A DNA stretch of 64,000 bases from Luteimonas rhizosphaerae (GCF_002849595.1 NZ_NRQR01000005.1:1-64000), one strand, 5' to 3'. Counted from the first letter of the stretch, positions 18,561 to 29,591 are shown. Made by a program: numbers and translations. The notes: generated from the letters alone by a model not told the origin.

Positions 18561-20312
18561 CCGGCGTCCTGCCACGGACGCGACAGCCGCATCGCCGCCA
18601 TGATCAGGCCGACGTGCGAATACGTCTGCGGGAAATTGCCCCAGGGCTCGCCGTCCTCGAAGGCGAGGTCTTCCGACAGCAGGCCCAGGTGGTTGCGGCG
18701 CGAGAGCAAGGTCTCGAACAGCTGGCGCGCTTCGTCGCCGCGGCCGATCGACGCCAGCGCGTCGATGTACCAGAACGTGCAGATCGTGAAGCTGGTCTCG
18801 GGCGTGCCGAAGTCATCCGGCGTGACGTAGCGGAACAGGCCGTCGCCATGCCGCAGCGCCTTGCCGATCGCCTCGACGGTGCCGACGAAGCGCGGGTCGT
18901 CCGGCGCCACGAAGCCGAGGTCGGCGAGCAGCAGCAGCGACGCATCGAGGCGGTCGCCGCCGAAGGCATCGGCGAAGGTGCCGAGTTCGTCGTTCCAGGC
19001 CTCGTCCATGATCCGCGCACGGATCGCGGTCGCGCGGTCGCGCCAGTAGGACGCGCGCGCCTCGAGGTCCAGTTGGGTGGCGATCTTGCCGAGCCGGTCG
19101 CAGGCCGCCCAGCACATCACGGCCGAATAGGTGTGCACGTGCGCCTTGCCGCGGAATTCCCACAGGCCCGCATCGGGCTGGTCGTGGAGCTTCCAGGCGA
19201 GTTCGCCCAGCGGTTCGAGCTTGGCGAATGTCGCGCGGTCGCCACGGTGCTCCAGGCGCCGGTCGAAGAACAGCTGCGTGGACGCGAGCACGACGCTGCC
19301 GTAGGTGTCGTGCTGGCGCTGCACCCAGGCGAGGTTGCCGCGACGCACCGGGCCCATGCCGCGATAGCCGTCGAGGGCGGGCATCGTTTCCTCGGTCAGT
19401 TCGTGCTCGAAGCCGATGCCGTACAGCGGCTGCATGTCGCCGTCGTCGCTGACCGTCAGGTTGAAGATGTAGCGGATGTATTCCTCCATCGTGCGCGTCG
19501 CGCCGAGGCGGTTGAGCGCGCGCACGACGAACGCGGAATCGCGCATCCAGCAGTAGCGGTAATCCCAGTTGCGCTCGGTGTCGGCGGCTTCCGGGATCGA
19601 TGTCGTCATCGCGGCGATGATGCCGCCGCTCTCCTCGTACTGGCACAGCTTCAGCGTGATCGCGCTGCGGATCACCGCCTCCTGGAAGTCCAGCGGGATC
19701 GACAGGTAGCGCACCCATTCGCGCCAGTAACCCGTGGTCTGGTGCAGCGCCTCGCGGACGAAGGTGTCGATCGGCTGGGTCAGGGTTTCATCGGGGCCGA
19801 GGATGAAATGCAGGTCGCGATCCAGCACGAACGACAGGCCTTCGCGCAGTGCGCGCACCGGCATGTCGGTGGTCGTGGTTGCTGCCCCAGGTGGTCTCGG
19901 GCGCGCGTGCGCCCCAGTCGGCCAACGGGCGCAGCAGTACGCGGATGCGCGGGCTGCCCGACAGCAGCCGCACGCGGCGGGCCAGCATCACCGGCCGGTA
20001 GAAGCGGCCGTGCTGGCGCCAGCGCGGCGCGAAGTCGGTGATCTCGATCGCGCCGCCGTGGCGGTCGTGCAGCACGGTGCGCAGGATCGCGGTGTTCTCG
20101 AGGTAGTGCTGCTCGCTGCGGTCGAGGTCGTCGAGTTCGATCGCCCAGTCGCCGTGGCCTTGCTTCGGCGACAGCAGGGCGCAGAACGCGGGATCGCCGT
20201 CGAATGCCGGCAGGCAGGACCAAACCAGACGCGCCTGGGCATCGAACAGCGCACCGAAACTGCCGTTGCCGACGAGGCCGAGGTTCAGGCTGGGGGCGAG
20301 CGGCTGGGACAT
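18557..20312 (-). pseudogene. GH15 family glucoamylase/trehalase-like gene, frameshifted by a small internal deletion
   Basis: Encodes a GH15 (alpha/alpha)6-barrel hydrolase of the kind often found beside otsA and otsB; such members have been reported to act as trehalases or maltodextrin hydrolases. The first part starts at ATG 20312 (RBS AAGGAG at 20321-20326) and runs MSQPLAPSLNLGLVGNGSFG to TTWGSNH. The frame then changes near 19870-19880, and the rest continues from MPVRALREGLSFVLDRDLHF through NWDYRYCWMRDS to the stop. Comparison with the family suggests that about 12 residues (roughly 35 nt, such as the IRY...LRL stretch) are missing between SNH and TTDMPV, flanked by ACCAC repeats. An internal ATG at 19864 could yield the catalytic domain alone. 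The gene lies between otsB (5-nt gap) and otsA (4-nt overlap). It is either a real mutation or a sequencing or assembly fault. Confidence 0.85.
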
Positions 20313-20317
20313 GCGGA

Positions 20318-21094
20318 TCAGTCTCCTTGGGAAGTGGCGAGCCAGCGGCGCACCGCGGCGGGATCTCGCAGGCCGAAGCGGGCGGCGCTGCCGCCGCGGT
20401 CGCCGACGAGGATGCTCAGGCCGCCGTGGGCGTGGACGGCGGCGAAGCCGTGCTCGTCGGTGAGGTCGTCGCCGGCGAACACGGGCAGGCGACCCGCGAA
20501 CGGGGCCTCGTCGAGGAAGGCGAGGATTGCCGTGCCCTTGTCGGCGTGGTGTGGACGCAGTTCGACGACGTGGTCGCCGGGCTGCAGCTGGTAACCCGGC
20601 AACTGCGGCAACGCCTGTTCGGCGAAAGCGCGCAGCGCGGTCTCGGCTGCGGGCGCGCTGCGCCAGTGCAGGCCCAGCGCCGCGCCCTTGTCCTCGACGA
20701 CCGCGCCCGGGTAGCCGGCCGCCAGCCGCACGGCCTGCTCGCGCAGCGTGCCGAGCGCCGCCGGCGCGGCAGCGTCGTCGACCCGGCCACGCCGGCCGCG
20801 ACGTTCGACGCCGTGCAGGCCGGCCGCGAGGAAGCGCTCCGGTGCGAACAAGGTGTCGAGCGTCGCGATGCCGCGACCGCTGACCAGCGCCAGGGCACCA
20901 TCGAGGCGGTCGCGCTGGGCGCACAGCGTGGCGAGCAGGCCGTCGGGCACGACGACGGCATCGGGGCGGGCGGCGAATTCCAGCAGGCAGCCGTCGACGT
21001 CGAGGAACAGGGCCCAGTCGTCGGCCGGCGGGGGCGGCGCGGGGCGCGGCGACAGCGGCGGCGTGGCGGAAGATGCGTCGTGGGAATGGTGCAT
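20318..21094 (-). CDS. otsB: Trehalose-6-phosphate phosphatase
   Basis: HAD-superfamily phosphatase that releases trehalose from trehalose 6-phosphate made by OtsA. The 258 residues carry the nucleophile motif FLDVDGCLLEF (Asp32, acid/base Asp34), ALVSGRG, GLHGVERRG, VEDKGAALGLHW, a DKGTAI motif and the metal-binding VFAGDDLTDEHGF. The start is taken at 21094; upstream in-frame ATGs run into the divergent DCC gene region. The N-terminal 20 residues are Pro/Ser/Ala-rich and variable. It is first in the operon, 5 nt before the GH15 gene, and divergent from the DCC gene with 50 nt between starts. Confidence 0.93.
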   Translation of the reverse strand: MHHSHDASSATPPLSPRPAPPPPADDWALFLDVDGCLLEFAARPDAVVVPDGLLATLCAQRDRLDGALALVSGRGIATLDTLFAPERFLAAGLHGVERRGRRGRVDDAAAPAALGTLREQAVRLAAGYPGAVVEDKGAALGLHWRSAPAAETALRAFAEQALPQLPGYQLQPGDHVVELRPHHADKGTAILAFLDEAPFAGRLPVFAGDDLTDEHGFAAVHAHGGLSILVGDRGGSAARFGLRDPAAVRRWLATSQGD

Positions 21095-21144
21095 TGCAAC
21101 GTATCCTGTCGACGGCCGACGTAAATCGACGTGAATCCGATCCC

Positions 21145-21567
21145 ATGTCCAATGCCCTGCACACGCCACCTGCCGGACATGCCGTCATCGTCTTCGATGG
21201 CGTCTGCGTGCTGTGCAACGGCTGGGTGCGCTTCCTGCTGCGTCACGACGGCCGGCAGCAGTACCGCTTCGCCGCGATGCAGGACGCGCCCGGGCGCGCG
21301 CTGCTGGTCGCGCACGGGCTCGATCCGGACGATCCGGTCTCGTTCCTGATGGTGGACGGCGATGCGGCCTGGCACGACAGCGACGGCGTCATCGAGGTGC
21401 TGCGCCGGCTCGGTGGCCTCTGGCGCCTGGCCGTCGTGCTGCGCGTGCTGCCGCGTGGCCTGCGCGATGCGGGCTATCGCCTGCTCGCGCGCAGCCGCTA
21501 TCGCCTGTTCGGACGCCGCGCGAGCTGCATGCTGCCGCCGCCTGCGGCGCGCGACCGGTTTCTCTGA
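21145..21567 (+). CDS. DCC-family (DUF393) thiol-disulfide oxidoreductase-like protein
   Basis: A 140-residue protein with the DUF393 signature FDGVCVLCNGWV (Asp18, Cys21, Cys24), from which the family takes its DCC name. It also has the RFAAMQDAPGRALL and DSDGVIEVLRRLGG blocks expected further on. A thioredoxin-like redox role is predicted for the family but not proven. The ATG at 21145 is used. It is divergent from the trehalose operon; no functional link is evident. From 21568 to 21817 there is no supported gene. Confidence 0.85.
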   Translation: MSNALHTPPAGHAVIVFDGVCVLCNGWVRFLLRHDGRQQYRFAAMQDAPGRALLVAHGLDPDDPVSFLMVDGDAAWHDSDGVIEVLRRLGGLWRLAVVLRVLPRGLRDAGYRLLARSRYRLFGRRASCMLPPPAARDRFL

Positions 21568-21817
21568 CGTCGCACGCCGGCACGCGCGTGCCGGTCGCAT
21601 GCCGGGGGCGTTCGCATCCCGACGCGCCGACGGGACCCGCACCACGGCAGTGCGGTTTCGGTCGTCGTGTGTCCGGTTTGCAGGGGGCAGGATCGCCCGG
21701 CAGCCGTGCCCCTGACGCAGGCCGATCAGGCCGCGATCGCCGGCCCCGATGTCGCATCGCGGACCCGGGCGCCTTTTGGGAGAATGACGCTCCAACCGTC
21801 GCCACCGCGAGACTGCC

Positions 21818-24613
21818 TTGACCCTTCCCGCCCCGACCGACGCCCACGCCGAGCGCGATACCGAGCGCGTCAAACTGGCGCTGGCCGCCGGGGCGATCGT
21901 CGGCACGTGGTTCTGGGATGTGGCGCAGGACCGCGTGACGGTCGACGAAGCGCTCGCCCACGCGTTCGGCCTCGATCCCGCCGCGCCCCGGGACGGCTTG
22001 CCGCTGGACCGGATCCTGGCATCCGTCCACCCGGACGATGCGCCCGGCCTGACGGCGGCGATCGCCGACGCGGTCCAGCGCGGCGGTCGCTACGCGCACC
22101 AGTACCGCACCCGCGACGCCGACGGCCGCTATCGCTGGATCGAAGCGATCGGCCGCGTCGACCTGGACGCGCAGGGACATGCGGTCGACTTCGCCGGCGT
22201 GCTGATCGATGTCGACGACCGGCGACGGATCGAAGCGGAGCGCGACCAGGCGCAGACCCTGCTGCAGTCATTCGTGGATGCGGCGCCGGGCGTGGTCTAC
22301 GCCAAGGACCGGCAGGGCCGGTTCCTGATCGGCAATCGCGGCACCAGCGAGCTGATCGGCCGGCCGCCGGAGGCCTACATCGGACGCACCGACGCCGACG
22401 TGCTCGGCGATGCCGCGCAGGCCGCCGCGGTGATGGCGACCGACGAACGCGTCATGGCCAGCGACCGGTCGGAGCAGGTCGAGGAGGCAGTGGATTTCCC
22501 CGACGGACGGCGCGCCTGGTGGCTGTCGACCAAGGCGCCGCTGCGCGATGCCGCGGGCACGGTCGTCGGCGTCGTCGGCACCTCGCTCGACATCACCGAC
22601 CGCAAGGCGGCCGAAGCGCGGCATCTGGAGATCGAGGAGCGCTACAGGCTCGCGGCGAGCGCCACCAACGACGCGATCTGGGACTGGCGCATCGCCGACG
22701 GCCACGTCGTCTGGAACGAGGCGCTGGGCACGCTGTTCGGTCACGGCGAGACCGAGACCGATGCGGACTGGTGGCTCCAGCACATCCATCCCGACGACCG
22801 CGGCCGGATCGACGCCCGGATCCACGCGGTCATCGAGGGCGCGGGTTCGGTGTGGACCGGCGAATACCGCTTCCGTCGCGCCGACGGCAGTTACGCATCG
22901 GTGCTCGACCGCGGCACGGTGCTGCGCGACGCCGCCGGCGCACCGATCCGCATGATCGGCGCGATGCTCGACCTGTCGGCCAGCAAGGCCGCCGAGGCGG
23001 CGCTGGCGCAGAGCGAGGAGCGCCTGCGTCTGGCGACCGATGCCGGCGACATGGGCTTCTGGGACGTCGATCTGGTGCACGACGCGCTGATCTGGCCGCC
23101 GCGCACCAAGGCGATGTTCGGCATCTCGCCCGATGTCGAGGTGACGCTGCGTGATTTCTACGAGGGCCTGCACCCCGAGGATCGCGACGCCACCAGCGCC
23201 GCGTTCGCGGCGGCCGCCGATCCCATGCGCCGCGCGCTCTACGACGTGGAATACCGGACCATCGGCCGGGAAGACGGCGTGGTGCGCTGGGTCGCGGCCA
23301 AGGGCCGCGGCCTGTTCGAGGGCGACCGCTGCCTGCGCGTCGTCGGCGTGGTCGTCGACGTGACCGCGCGCAAGGCCGCCGATGCGCGGCTGCAGGAACT
23401 CAACGAGCAGCTGGAAAGCCGCGTGCTGGCCGAAGTCGCGGAGCGCACGCGGGTCGAGGACGCGCTGCGGCAGAGCCAGAAGATGGAAGCGGTGGGCCAG
23501 CTGACCGGCGGGATCGCCCACGACTTCAACAACATGCTGGCGGCGGTGATCGGCCCGCTGGACCTGCTGGCCTCGCGCCTCGGCGACAGCGCCGATCCGC
23601 GCACCCGGCGCTACATCGACACGGCGATCGACGGCGCCAGCCGGGCCGCCCAGCTCACCCAGCGCCTGCTCGCATTCTCGCGGCAGCAGCCGCTGCAGCC
23701 GGTCGCCGTGGATGCGAACCGGCTTGTCGCCGGCATGTCCGACCTGCTAGTGCATTCGCTCGGCGCCAGCGTGCGCCTGGACACGACGCTCGACCCGGCG
23801 CTGTGGTGCACGCACGTCGACGCCAACCAACTGGAAAACGTGATCCTCAACCTGGCGGTCAATGCGCGCGACGCGATGCCGGGCGGCGGCCGGCTGACCA
23901 TCGCGACCGCCAACCGCGCGATCGGTCCGGAGGCTGTCGCGGCGGCGGGCGTGCCGGCCGGGGAGTACGTGCGGATCACGGTGTCCGATACCGGCTGCGG
24001 CATGTCGGCGGACGTCATGGCGCGGGCCTTCGATCCGTTTTTCACCACCAAGACCGTCGGCAAGGGCACCGGGCTCGGCCTGTCGCAGGTCTACGGGTTC
24101 GTCCGCCAGTCCACCGGCCACGTGCGGCTGCAGTCGGTGGAAGGGCAGGGCACGACGGTGCAGCTCTACCTGCCACGACTCGCCGCCGGCCTCGAGGTGC
24201 CTGCGCCAACGGAGGCCGCAGCGGCGCCACCGGTCCGCGGCGCGCAGCAGCTGGTGCTCGTCGTCGATGACGATCCGGCGGTGCGCCAGTTCTCCGGCGA
24301 CGCGTTGGCCGAGCTCGGCTACCGGGTGCTGTCGGCCGATGGCGCGGCGACCGCCCTGCCGCTGCTGGACGCGCATCCGGAGACCGCGCTGCTGTTCACC
24401 GATGTCGTGATGCCCGACGTCAACGGCCGCCAGCTCGCCGACGAAGCACTGAAACGGCGCCCGGCACTGAAGGTGCTGTTCGCGACCGGCAACAGCCGCA
24501 ATGCCCTGGTCCGCGACGGCGTGCTCGATCCCAGCGTCCAGCTGATTGGCAAGCCGTTCACCGTCGACGAACTGGCAGCGCGGGTCGGCGCGGTGCTGGC
24601 CGAGCCGCGCTGA
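21818..24613 (+). CDS. Multi-PAS hybrid sensor histidine kinase with C-terminal receiver
   Basis: Cytosolic hybrid kinase of 931 residues with no membrane segment. Four PAS/PAC units lie in order at roughly 15-135, 145-265, 280-395 and 405-520 (HPDD or HPED followed by EYRxRxxDGxxxW patterns). A short coiled-coil linker leads to a HisKA domain with phospho-acceptor His568 in [11 protein letters not shown]. The ATPase domain has [17 protein letters not shown] and GKGTGLGLS. The receiver (about 812-930) has its phospho-acceptor Asp862 in FTDVVMPDV and the conserved Lys in GKPF. The likely start is TTG at 21818, because no in-frame ATG exists before PAS1. There is no partner regulator nearby, so it is an orphan. 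The PAS ligands are unknown. Confidence 0.88.
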   Translation: MTLPAPTDAHAERDTERVKLALAAGAIVGTWFWDVAQDRVTVDEALAHAFGLDPAAPRDGLPLDRILASVHPDDAPGLTAAIADAVQRGGRYAHQYRTRDADGRYRWIEAIGRVDLDAQGHAVDFAGVLIDVDDRRRIEAERDQAQTLLQSFVDAAPGVVYAKDRQGRFLIGNRGTSELIGRPPEAYIGRTDADVLGDAAQAAAVMATDERVMASDRSEQVEEAVDFPDGRRAWWLSTKAPLRDAAGTVVGVVGTSLDITDRKAAEARHLEIEERYRLAASATNDAIWDWRIADGHVVWNEALGTLFGHGETETDADWWLQHIHPDDRGRIDARIHAVIEGAGSVWTGEYRFRRADGSYASVLDRGTVLRDAAGAPIRMIGAMLDLSASKAAEAALAQSEERLRLATDAGDMGFWDVDLVHDALIWPPRTKAMFGISPDVEVTLRDFYEGLHPEDRDATSAAFAAAADPMRRALYDVEYRTIGREDGVVRWVAAKGRGLFEGDRCLRVVGVVVDVTARKAADARLQELNEQLESRVLAEVAERTRVEDALRQSQKMEAVGQLTGGIAHDFNNMLAAVIGPLDLLASRLGDSADPRTRRYIDTAIDGASRAAQLTQRLLAFSRQQPLQPVAVDANRLVAGMSDLLVHSLGASVRLDTTLDPALWCTHVDANQLENVILNLAVNARDAMPGGGRLTIATANRAIGPEAVAAAGVPAGEYVRITVSDTGCGMSADVMARAFDPFFTTKTVGKGTGLGLSQVYGFVRQSTGHVRLQSVEGQGTTVQLYLPRLAAGLEVPAPTEAAAAPPVRGAQQLVLVVDDDPAVRQFSGDALAELGYRVLSADGAATALPLLDAHPETALLFTDVVMPDVNGRQLADEALKRRPALKVLFATGNSRNALVRDGVLDPSVQLIGKPFTVDELAARVGAVLAEPR

Positions 24614-24640
24614 TCGCGCTACCGGGTGGCGTGCGGCGCA

Positions 24641-25354
24641 TCAGGTGCTGTCGTCGCCGTCGAGTTCCGGGTAGTGACGGAAGATACCGTTGGTGTTGAA
24701 CGCCAGTCGCCGTGGCGACGCCAGGTAGGCGGCGATGTTGGGGCGCGCCGCAATCCGGGTCTCCAGGGCGCGCAGGGCCGGCAGTTGCGGTGACAGCGCG
24801 GCCATTGCCCGCGGATACGCATAGTCGAGTCCGCGCACCAGCTGGAACAGCGACAGGTCGACGTACGAATGCCGGCCGAGCGCATGGCCCTCGCCGCCCG
24901 CGACGACCTGTTCGAAATAGCCGAGGAATTTCGGCAGCCGGTGCCGGCGCAGATCGGCCGCGCGCCGGCGCGCCGCGTCCTTCTGGTCCTCGTAGTACTC
25001 GGCGCTGGCGATCGGATGGTGGCTGTCGTGGATCTCGGTCACCAGGTCGGCGATGGTCAGCTGCAGCTGCAAGGCCTGCAGGCGCGCCGGTTCGTCGCCC
25101 GGCACGAGCTCCAGGGCCGGGCCCAGGAAGTGCAGGATGTTGGCGACCTGGGCGAGGACCAGATCGCCGGCCTGGAGGAACGGCGGCGCGAAGGGGCGGA
25201 CGCCGTTCCGGTCGCCGTCGAGGAAGGGCTGCAGCACGTCGTCGCCGTCCTCGCGGGCCACGTCGACGTAGTCGGCGCCCGCGTCCTCGAGCGCCAGCCG
25301 CACGAATTCACCGCGCCCCTGGATGCCGGTCCAGTAGTACAGCTGGTAGGTCAT
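24641..25354 (-). CDS. Glutathione S-transferase family protein
   Basis: A 237-residue cytosolic protein. The N-terminal thioredoxin-like domain begins [20 protein letters not shown]; the Tyr and Gly-Arg-Gly-Glu arrangement fits the Tyr-type GSTs. An all-helical C-terminal domain follows, with [16 protein letters not shown] and [19 protein letters not shown]. The substrate is not predictable. The ATG at 25354 has CGGAG on the minus strand just upstream. The minus-strand frame stays open for much longer, but that part is antisense of clpB. It is convergent with the hybrid kinase and divergent from clpB. Confidence 0.88.
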   Translation of the reverse strand: MTYQLYYWTGIQGRGEFVRLALEDAGADYVDVAREDGDDVLQPFLDGDRNGVRPFAPPFLQAGDLVLAQVANILHFLGPALELVPGDEPARLQALQLQLTIADLVTEIHDSHHPIASAEYYEDQKDAARRRAADLRRHRLPKFLGYFEQVVAGGEGHALGRHSYVDLSLFQLVRGLDYAYPRAMAALSPQLPALRALETRIAARPNIAAYLASPRRLAFNTNGIFRHYPELDGDDST

Positions 25355-25445
25355 GTGCCACTCCGGGAAGGGAAAGGCGCACCCTAGGCCGGCCCGTGCA
25401 AGCGACGGGTGACGGGCACGGCAGGATCCCGTCAAGGCGGCGCCG

Positions 25446-25473
25446 CTTGCAACACACCGCTTCGACCGCATCT
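25446..25473 (+). promoter_or_regulatory. Candidate sigma-32 heat-shock promoter of clpB
   Basis: CTTGCAA, 14 nt, then CGCATCT. This resembles the sigma-32 consensus (CTTGAAA and CCCCAT-like boxes) at proper spacing, 51 nt before the clpB start. The gene's known heat-shock control elsewhere supports it; the match is partial. Confidence 0.4.
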
Positions 25474-25523
25474 GGAAGACATGGCCGGCGACGCCGGCCC
25501 CCAATTTCCCGAGGATTTTCCCG

Positions 25524-28109
25524 ATGCGGATGGACAAGCTCACGTCGCGGTTCCAGCAGGCGCTGGCCGACGCGCAGTCGCTGGCCGTGGGCCGCGACCA
25601 CAACATGATCGAACCGGTGCACCTGCTGCTGGCGCTCGTCGACCAGCAGGGCGGGGGCACGCGGCCGTTGCTGGCCCAGGCCGGCGTCAACGTGCCGGTG
25701 CTGCGCGAGCGTCTGACCGAAGCGCTGGACCGGCTGCCGAAGGTGTCCGGCCAGGCCGGCCAGCTGTCGATCGGCAACGACCTCTCGCGCCTGCTCAACG
25801 TCACCGACAAGCTGGCCCAGCAGAGGGGCGACGCGTTCATCGCGTCCGAGCTGTTCGTGCTGGCCGCGCTCGACGACACCGGCGATGCGGGCAAGGCATT
25901 GCAGGCGGCCGGGGCGCAGAAGACGCGTCTGGACGCGGCGATCGAGAAGATGCGCGGCGGTGAAAGCGTCAAGGACGAGAATGCCGAAGAAGCGCGCCAG
26001 GCGCTGGAGAAGTACACGATCGATCTGACCGCGCGTGCCGAGAGCGGCAAGCTCGATCCGGTGGTCGGCCGCGACGAGGAAATCCGCCGCACGATCCAGG
26101 TGCTGCAGCGCCGGACCAAGAACAATCCCGTGCTGATCGGCGAGCCGGGCGTCGGCAAGACCGCGATCGTCGAAGGCCTGGCCCAGCGCATCATCAACAA
26201 CGAAGTGCCCGAGGGCCTGCGCGGCAAGCGCGTGCTGTCGCTCGACATGGGCGCGCTGATCGCCGGCGCGAAGTTCCGCGGCGAATTCGAGGAGCGGCTC
26301 AAGGCGGTGCTCAACGACCTGTCGAAGAACGAGGGCCAGATCATCCTCTTCATCGACGAGCTGCACACGATGGTCGGCGCCGGCAAGGCCGAAGGGTCGA
26401 TGGACGCGGGCAACATGCTCAAGCCCGCGCTCGCCCGCGGCGAATTGCACTGCATCGGCGCGACCACGCTCGACGAGTACCGCAAGTACGTCGAGAAGGA
26501 CGCCGCGCTGGAGCGCCGCTTCCAGAAGGTGTTCGTCGGCGAGCCGAGCGTCGAGGACACGATCGCGATCCTGCGCGGGCTGAAGGAACGCTACGCGGTG
26601 CACCACGGCGTCGAAATCACCGACCCGGCGATCGTCGCCGCGGCCACGCTGTCGCACCGCTACATCGCCGACCGCCAGTTGCCGGACAAGGCCATCGACC
26701 TGATGGACGAGGCCGCGTCGCGCATCCGCATGGAGATCGACTCCAAGCCCGAGGAGCTCGACCGCAAGGAGCGCCGGCTGATCCAGCTCAAGATCCAGCG
26801 CGAGGCGCTGAAGAAGGAGAAGGACGCGGAGTCGAAGCAGCGCCTGGCGGATCTCGAAGCCGAGATCGCGACGCTCGAACGCGACTACAACGATCTGGAA
26901 GAAGTCTGGAAGGCGGAGAAGGCGACGCTGCAGGGCGCGACGAAGATCAAGGAGCAGATCGAGGCCGCGAAGCTCGATCTCGAAGCCGCGCAGCGCACCC
27001 AGGATTACGCGCGCATGAGCGAGATCCAGTACGGCACCCTGCCGGCGCTGGAGAAGCAGCTGCACGCCGCGCAGGAGGCCGAGACCCAGGGCTTCACCCT
27101 GCTGCAGGACAAGGTCACCGCCGAGGAGATCGCCCAGGTCGTCGCGCGCTGGACCGGCATTCCGGTCAGCAAGATGCTGGAAGGCGAGCGCGAGAAGCTG
27201 CTGGCGATGGAATCGCAGCTGCACACGCGCGTCGTCGGCCAGGAAGAAGCGATCAAGGTCGTGTCGGATTCCGTGCGGCGTTCGCGCGCCGGGCTCAGCG
27301 ATCCCGGTCGTCCGACCGGCTCGTTCCTGTTCCTCGGCCCGACCGGCGTCGGCAAGACCGAGCTGTGCAAGGCACTCGCCGAATTCCTGTTCGACAGCAG
27401 TGAAGCGATGGTGCGCATCGACATGAGCGAGTTCATGGAGAAGCACTCGGTCGCGCGCCTGATCGGCGCGCCCCCCGGCTATGTGGGCTATGAGGAAGGC
27501 GGGTATCTGACCGAGGCCGTGCGGCGTCGTCCGTACAGCGTGATCCTCCTCGACGAGGTCGAGAAGGCCCATCCGGACGTCTTCAACATCCTGCTGCAGG
27601 TGCTCGACGACGGCCGCCTGACCGATGGCCAAGGGCGTACGGTCGATTTCCGCAATGCGGTGATCGTCATGACCTCGAACCTCGGCTCGCACCAGATCCA
27701 GGCGCTCGACGGCGACGATTCGCCCGAGGCCTACACCCAGATGAAGGCGGCGGTGATGGGGGTGGTGCAGGCGCATTTCCGGCCGGAGTTCATCAACCGG
27801 CTCGACGACATCGTCGTGTTCCATCCGCTCGACAAGGCCCAGATCCGCGAAATCGCACGTATCCAGATGCGGGGTCTCGAGAAGCGCCTGGCCGAGCGCG
27901 GCATGAAGATCGTGGTCTCGGACGAGGCGTTCGCGCTGCTCGGCAACGTCGGCTTCGATCCCGTCTACGGCGCGCGCCCGCTGAAGCGCGCGATCCAGCA
28001 GCAGCTGGAGAATCCGCTGGCTTCGAAGATCCTGTCGAACGTCTTCGTCAGCGGCGATACGGTCCGCGTCGACGCGGCGGGCGGCGCGCTGGTGTTCGCC
28101 AAGGACTGA
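25524..28109 (+). CDS. clpB: ATP-dependent chaperone ClpB
   Basis: Hexameric AAA+ disaggregase that works with DnaK to rescue aggregated proteins after heat stress. The 861 residues are a normal length. The N-domain begins [16 protein letters not shown]. The first ATPase has Walker A GEPGVGKT and Walker [10 protein letters not shown] long coiled-coil middle domain (about 410-530) is rich in Glu, Lys and Arg. The second ATPase has GPTGVGKTE and [12 protein letters not shown]. The C-terminal [20 protein letters not shown] is also typical. ATG 25524 has GAGG at 25514; ATG 25530 is an alternative. In E. coli clpB follows pgeF; here it lies about 19 kb away. Confidence 0.97.
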   Translation: MRMDKLTSRFQQALADAQSLAVGRDHNMIEPVHLLLALVDQQGGGTRPLLAQAGVNVPVLRERLTEALDRLPKVSGQAGQLSIGNDLSRLLNVTDKLAQQRGDAFIASELFVLAALDDTGDAGKALQAAGAQKTRLDAAIEKMRGGESVKDENAEEARQALEKYTIDLTARAESGKLDPVVGRDEEIRRTIQVLQRRTKNNPVLIGEPGVGKTAIVEGLAQRIINNEVPEGLRGKRVLSLDMGALIAGAKFRGEFEERLKAVLNDLSKNEGQIILFIDELHTMVGAGKAEGSMDAGNMLKPALARGELHCIGATTLDEYRKYVEKDAALERRFQKVFVGEPSVEDTIAILRGLKERYAVHHGVEITDPAIVAAATLSHRYIADRQLPDKAIDLMDEAASRIRMEIDSKPEELDRKERRLIQLKIQREALKKEKDAESKQRLADLEAEIATLERDYNDLEEVWKAEKATLQGATKIKEQIEAAKLDLEAAQRTQDYARMSEIQYGTLPALEKQLHAAQEAETQGFTLLQDKVTAEEIAQVVARWTGIPVSKMLEGEREKLLAMESQLHTRVVGQEEAIKVVSDSVRRSRAGLSDPGRPTGSFLFLGPTGVGKTELCKALAEFLFDSSEAMVRIDMSEFMEKHSVARLIGAPPGYVGYEEGGYLTEAVRRRPYSVILLDEVEKAHPDVFNILLQVLDDGRLTDGQGRTVDFRNAVIVMTSNLGSHQIQALDGDDSPEAYTQMKAAVMGVVQAHFRPEFINRLDDIVVFHPLDKAQIREIARIQMRGLEKRLAERGMKIVVSDEAFALLGNVGFDPVYGARPLKRAIQQQLENPLASKILSNVFVSGDTVRVDAAGGALVFAKD

Positions 28110-28381
28110 GTCCTGCAGCGCCGCGTCGGGTCCGATTCCCGATCGGCGACGCGGCGGTTTCCGATGGACACCGCCCGGGTCGCATGGCTAGGGTGGTTTC
28201 ACGTCGCGCGGGGATACGGGCGCGACGTCTTGCAGGACAGGGAAGCCATCTGCAGCGGACGCGTCGAGGCGTCCGCACCGTGTGACGCCGTGCCCGGCGT
28301 CCCTGTCCCGGAAGCAACTCATCGTCGTCGCCTGTGCGGCGGTGTCTCCGTGTCGCCCGGATCAACGAAAAGGACGTCGCA

Positions 28382-28831
28382 ATGAACAAGCTCGTGGTGG
28401 GTGGGGTAATGGCGTTGGTGTTTGCCGCGGCATCGGCCGGCGCCGACGCGCAGGAAATGCAGCTGCGCAGTGGCGTGGTCACGGCGATCACCGCGATCCA
28501 GCAGGCCGTGGCCGCGCAGCCCAGGCCTGCGTCCAATGGGGGCGGGGCGCTGGGACGTGCGTTCGGACGCGTCGCGGGTCGCGCCGTCGGCCGCATGACC
28601 AACGACGGAGTTCTCGCCAACGATGCATATCAGATCAGCAGCGGGCTGGGACAGGACCTGACGGCGGGACAGGGCGGTGCGCAGGCCACGGGGACGGCGT
28701 ACCTGGTACTGGTCCGCTTCAACGACGGGACCGAGTCCGCGATCCAGACCGCATCCGCCAGCAACCTGGCCATCGGCCACCGGGTCCGCGTCATCGGCAC
28801 CGGCAACAGCGCGCAGGTCGTCCCGGAATAA
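28382..28831 (+). CDS. Exported SlyB-like protein without lipobox
   Basis: A 149-residue protein with a signal peptide (1 to about 23, ending AGADAQ) and no lipobox cysteine. The mature part is RSGVVTAITAIQQ, a Gly/Ala/Arg segment (GGGALGRAFGRVAGRAVGR) that resembles a short glycine zipper, and a C-terminal beta-rich unit (TAYLVLVRFNDGTESAIQ, IGHRVRVIGTG). The order and the last block resemble the SlyB/Pcp outer membrane lipoproteins, where a related R-V-x-x-G-D-R-V-R-V ending occurs. This relationship is inferred from pattern only. ATG 28382 has AAAAGGA at 28368. It is convergent with the next gene, 5 nt away. From 28110 to 28381 nothing else was seen. Confidence 0.6.
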   Translation: MNKLVVGGVMALVFAAASAGADAQEMQLRSGVVTAITAIQQAVAAQPRPASNGGGALGRAFGRVAGRAVGRMTNDGVLANDAYQISSGLGQDLTAGQGGAQATGTAYLVLVRFNDGTESAIQTASASNLAIGHRVRVIGTGNSAQVVPE

Positions 28832-28836
28832 GCGCG

Positions 28837-29514
28837 TTACGCCCCCGTCGGTGAGGGGGCGGGTCGACCTGATCCGGCAGCCGGGGCGTCTTCGTCGGGC
28901 GCCGCCAGCAGCGCGCGCAGCTGCGTCGCGGAGGCGCGACGCATCGGTTTCTCATCGATGCTCGAAAGCGGTGCCTGCCGCAATGCGTCGTGCGGCAGCA
29001 CCGTCAGGTCGAACACCAGACCATCGGCGCTGAACAGCCAGACGGGCGCGTCGGCGCTGCGCTCGCGATCCAGCCGCAACTGGCGGTCCCGAAGCTCTGC
29101 CGGGATGTCGTGATCGTCGAGGAAACGCGCGACCGCGTCCGCATCGTCGGAGTACACCTGCAACTGGATCGGCGCATTGGCGTCGGCGGTGCCGTCGAGG
29201 ACGCTGCCGACGAGTCGCGGCGAGAACGGGGCGAAGAACGCCAGCGCCTGCAGCGCCGATTCCCGGCGCAGGCGCAGCGCAGCGCGCTGCGAGTCGCCCT
29301 GGAACAGCCGCTGGTATTCGCGCAGGGCGGCCTCGATCTCGCTGTTGCGCGGCAACGAGGCATCGTCGTGGATCCCCAGCCGGCTGGCCGCCTTCAACTT
29401 GGCCTGCTGGAAATCGCGGAAGCCGCCCTCGGCCATCAGCCGCGCGGCCTCGGTCGCGAGGCGCTGGCGACGTTCGCGGATGCGCGTGTCCGCGTGCTGG
29501 CGGGCGTGGTGCAT
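28837..29514 (-). CDS. Uncharacterised proteobacterial protein (possible nucleotidyltransferase-like fold)
   Basis: A 225-residue soluble protein that I do not recognise with certainty. The N-terminal half is helical and charged (QRLATEAARLMAEGGFRDFQ, AALREYQRLFQGD). The central part contains PRLVGSVLDGTAD followed by IQLQVYSDDADAV and later FDLTVLP. This order recalls the GS-x-x-x-G and acidic strands of minimal nucleotidyltransferases, but no confident catalytic set is visible. The C-terminus is Ala/Pro-rich. The start at 29514 is supported by GGGGGAG just upstream on the minus strand. It lies between a SlyB-like gene (convergent) and mrcA (same strand, 77 nt upstream), so co-transcription with mrcA is possible. 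Confidence 0.6.
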   Translation of the reverse strand: MHHARQHADTRIRERRQRLATEAARLMAEGGFRDFQQAKLKAASRLGIHDDASLPRNSEIEAALREYQRLFQGDSQRAALRLRRESALQALAFFAPFSPRLVGSVLDGTADANAPIQLQVYSDDADAVARFLDDHDIPAELRDRQLRLDRERSADAPVWLFSADGLVFDLTVLPHDALRQAPLSSIDEKPMRRASATQLRALLAAPDEDAPAAGSGRPAPSPTGA

Positions 29515-29591
29515 GCCGCTCCCCCTGTGGGCCTGTCGCCGAGCTTACCGGCGCGGCGTGACGGCTCGACGCGACACCGCCACGCCGGTGA

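Noticed and set aside
25308-27824. An 838-codon open frame opposite clpB
   Set aside because: Antisense of a fully recognisable clpB; the translated sequence has no family pattern.
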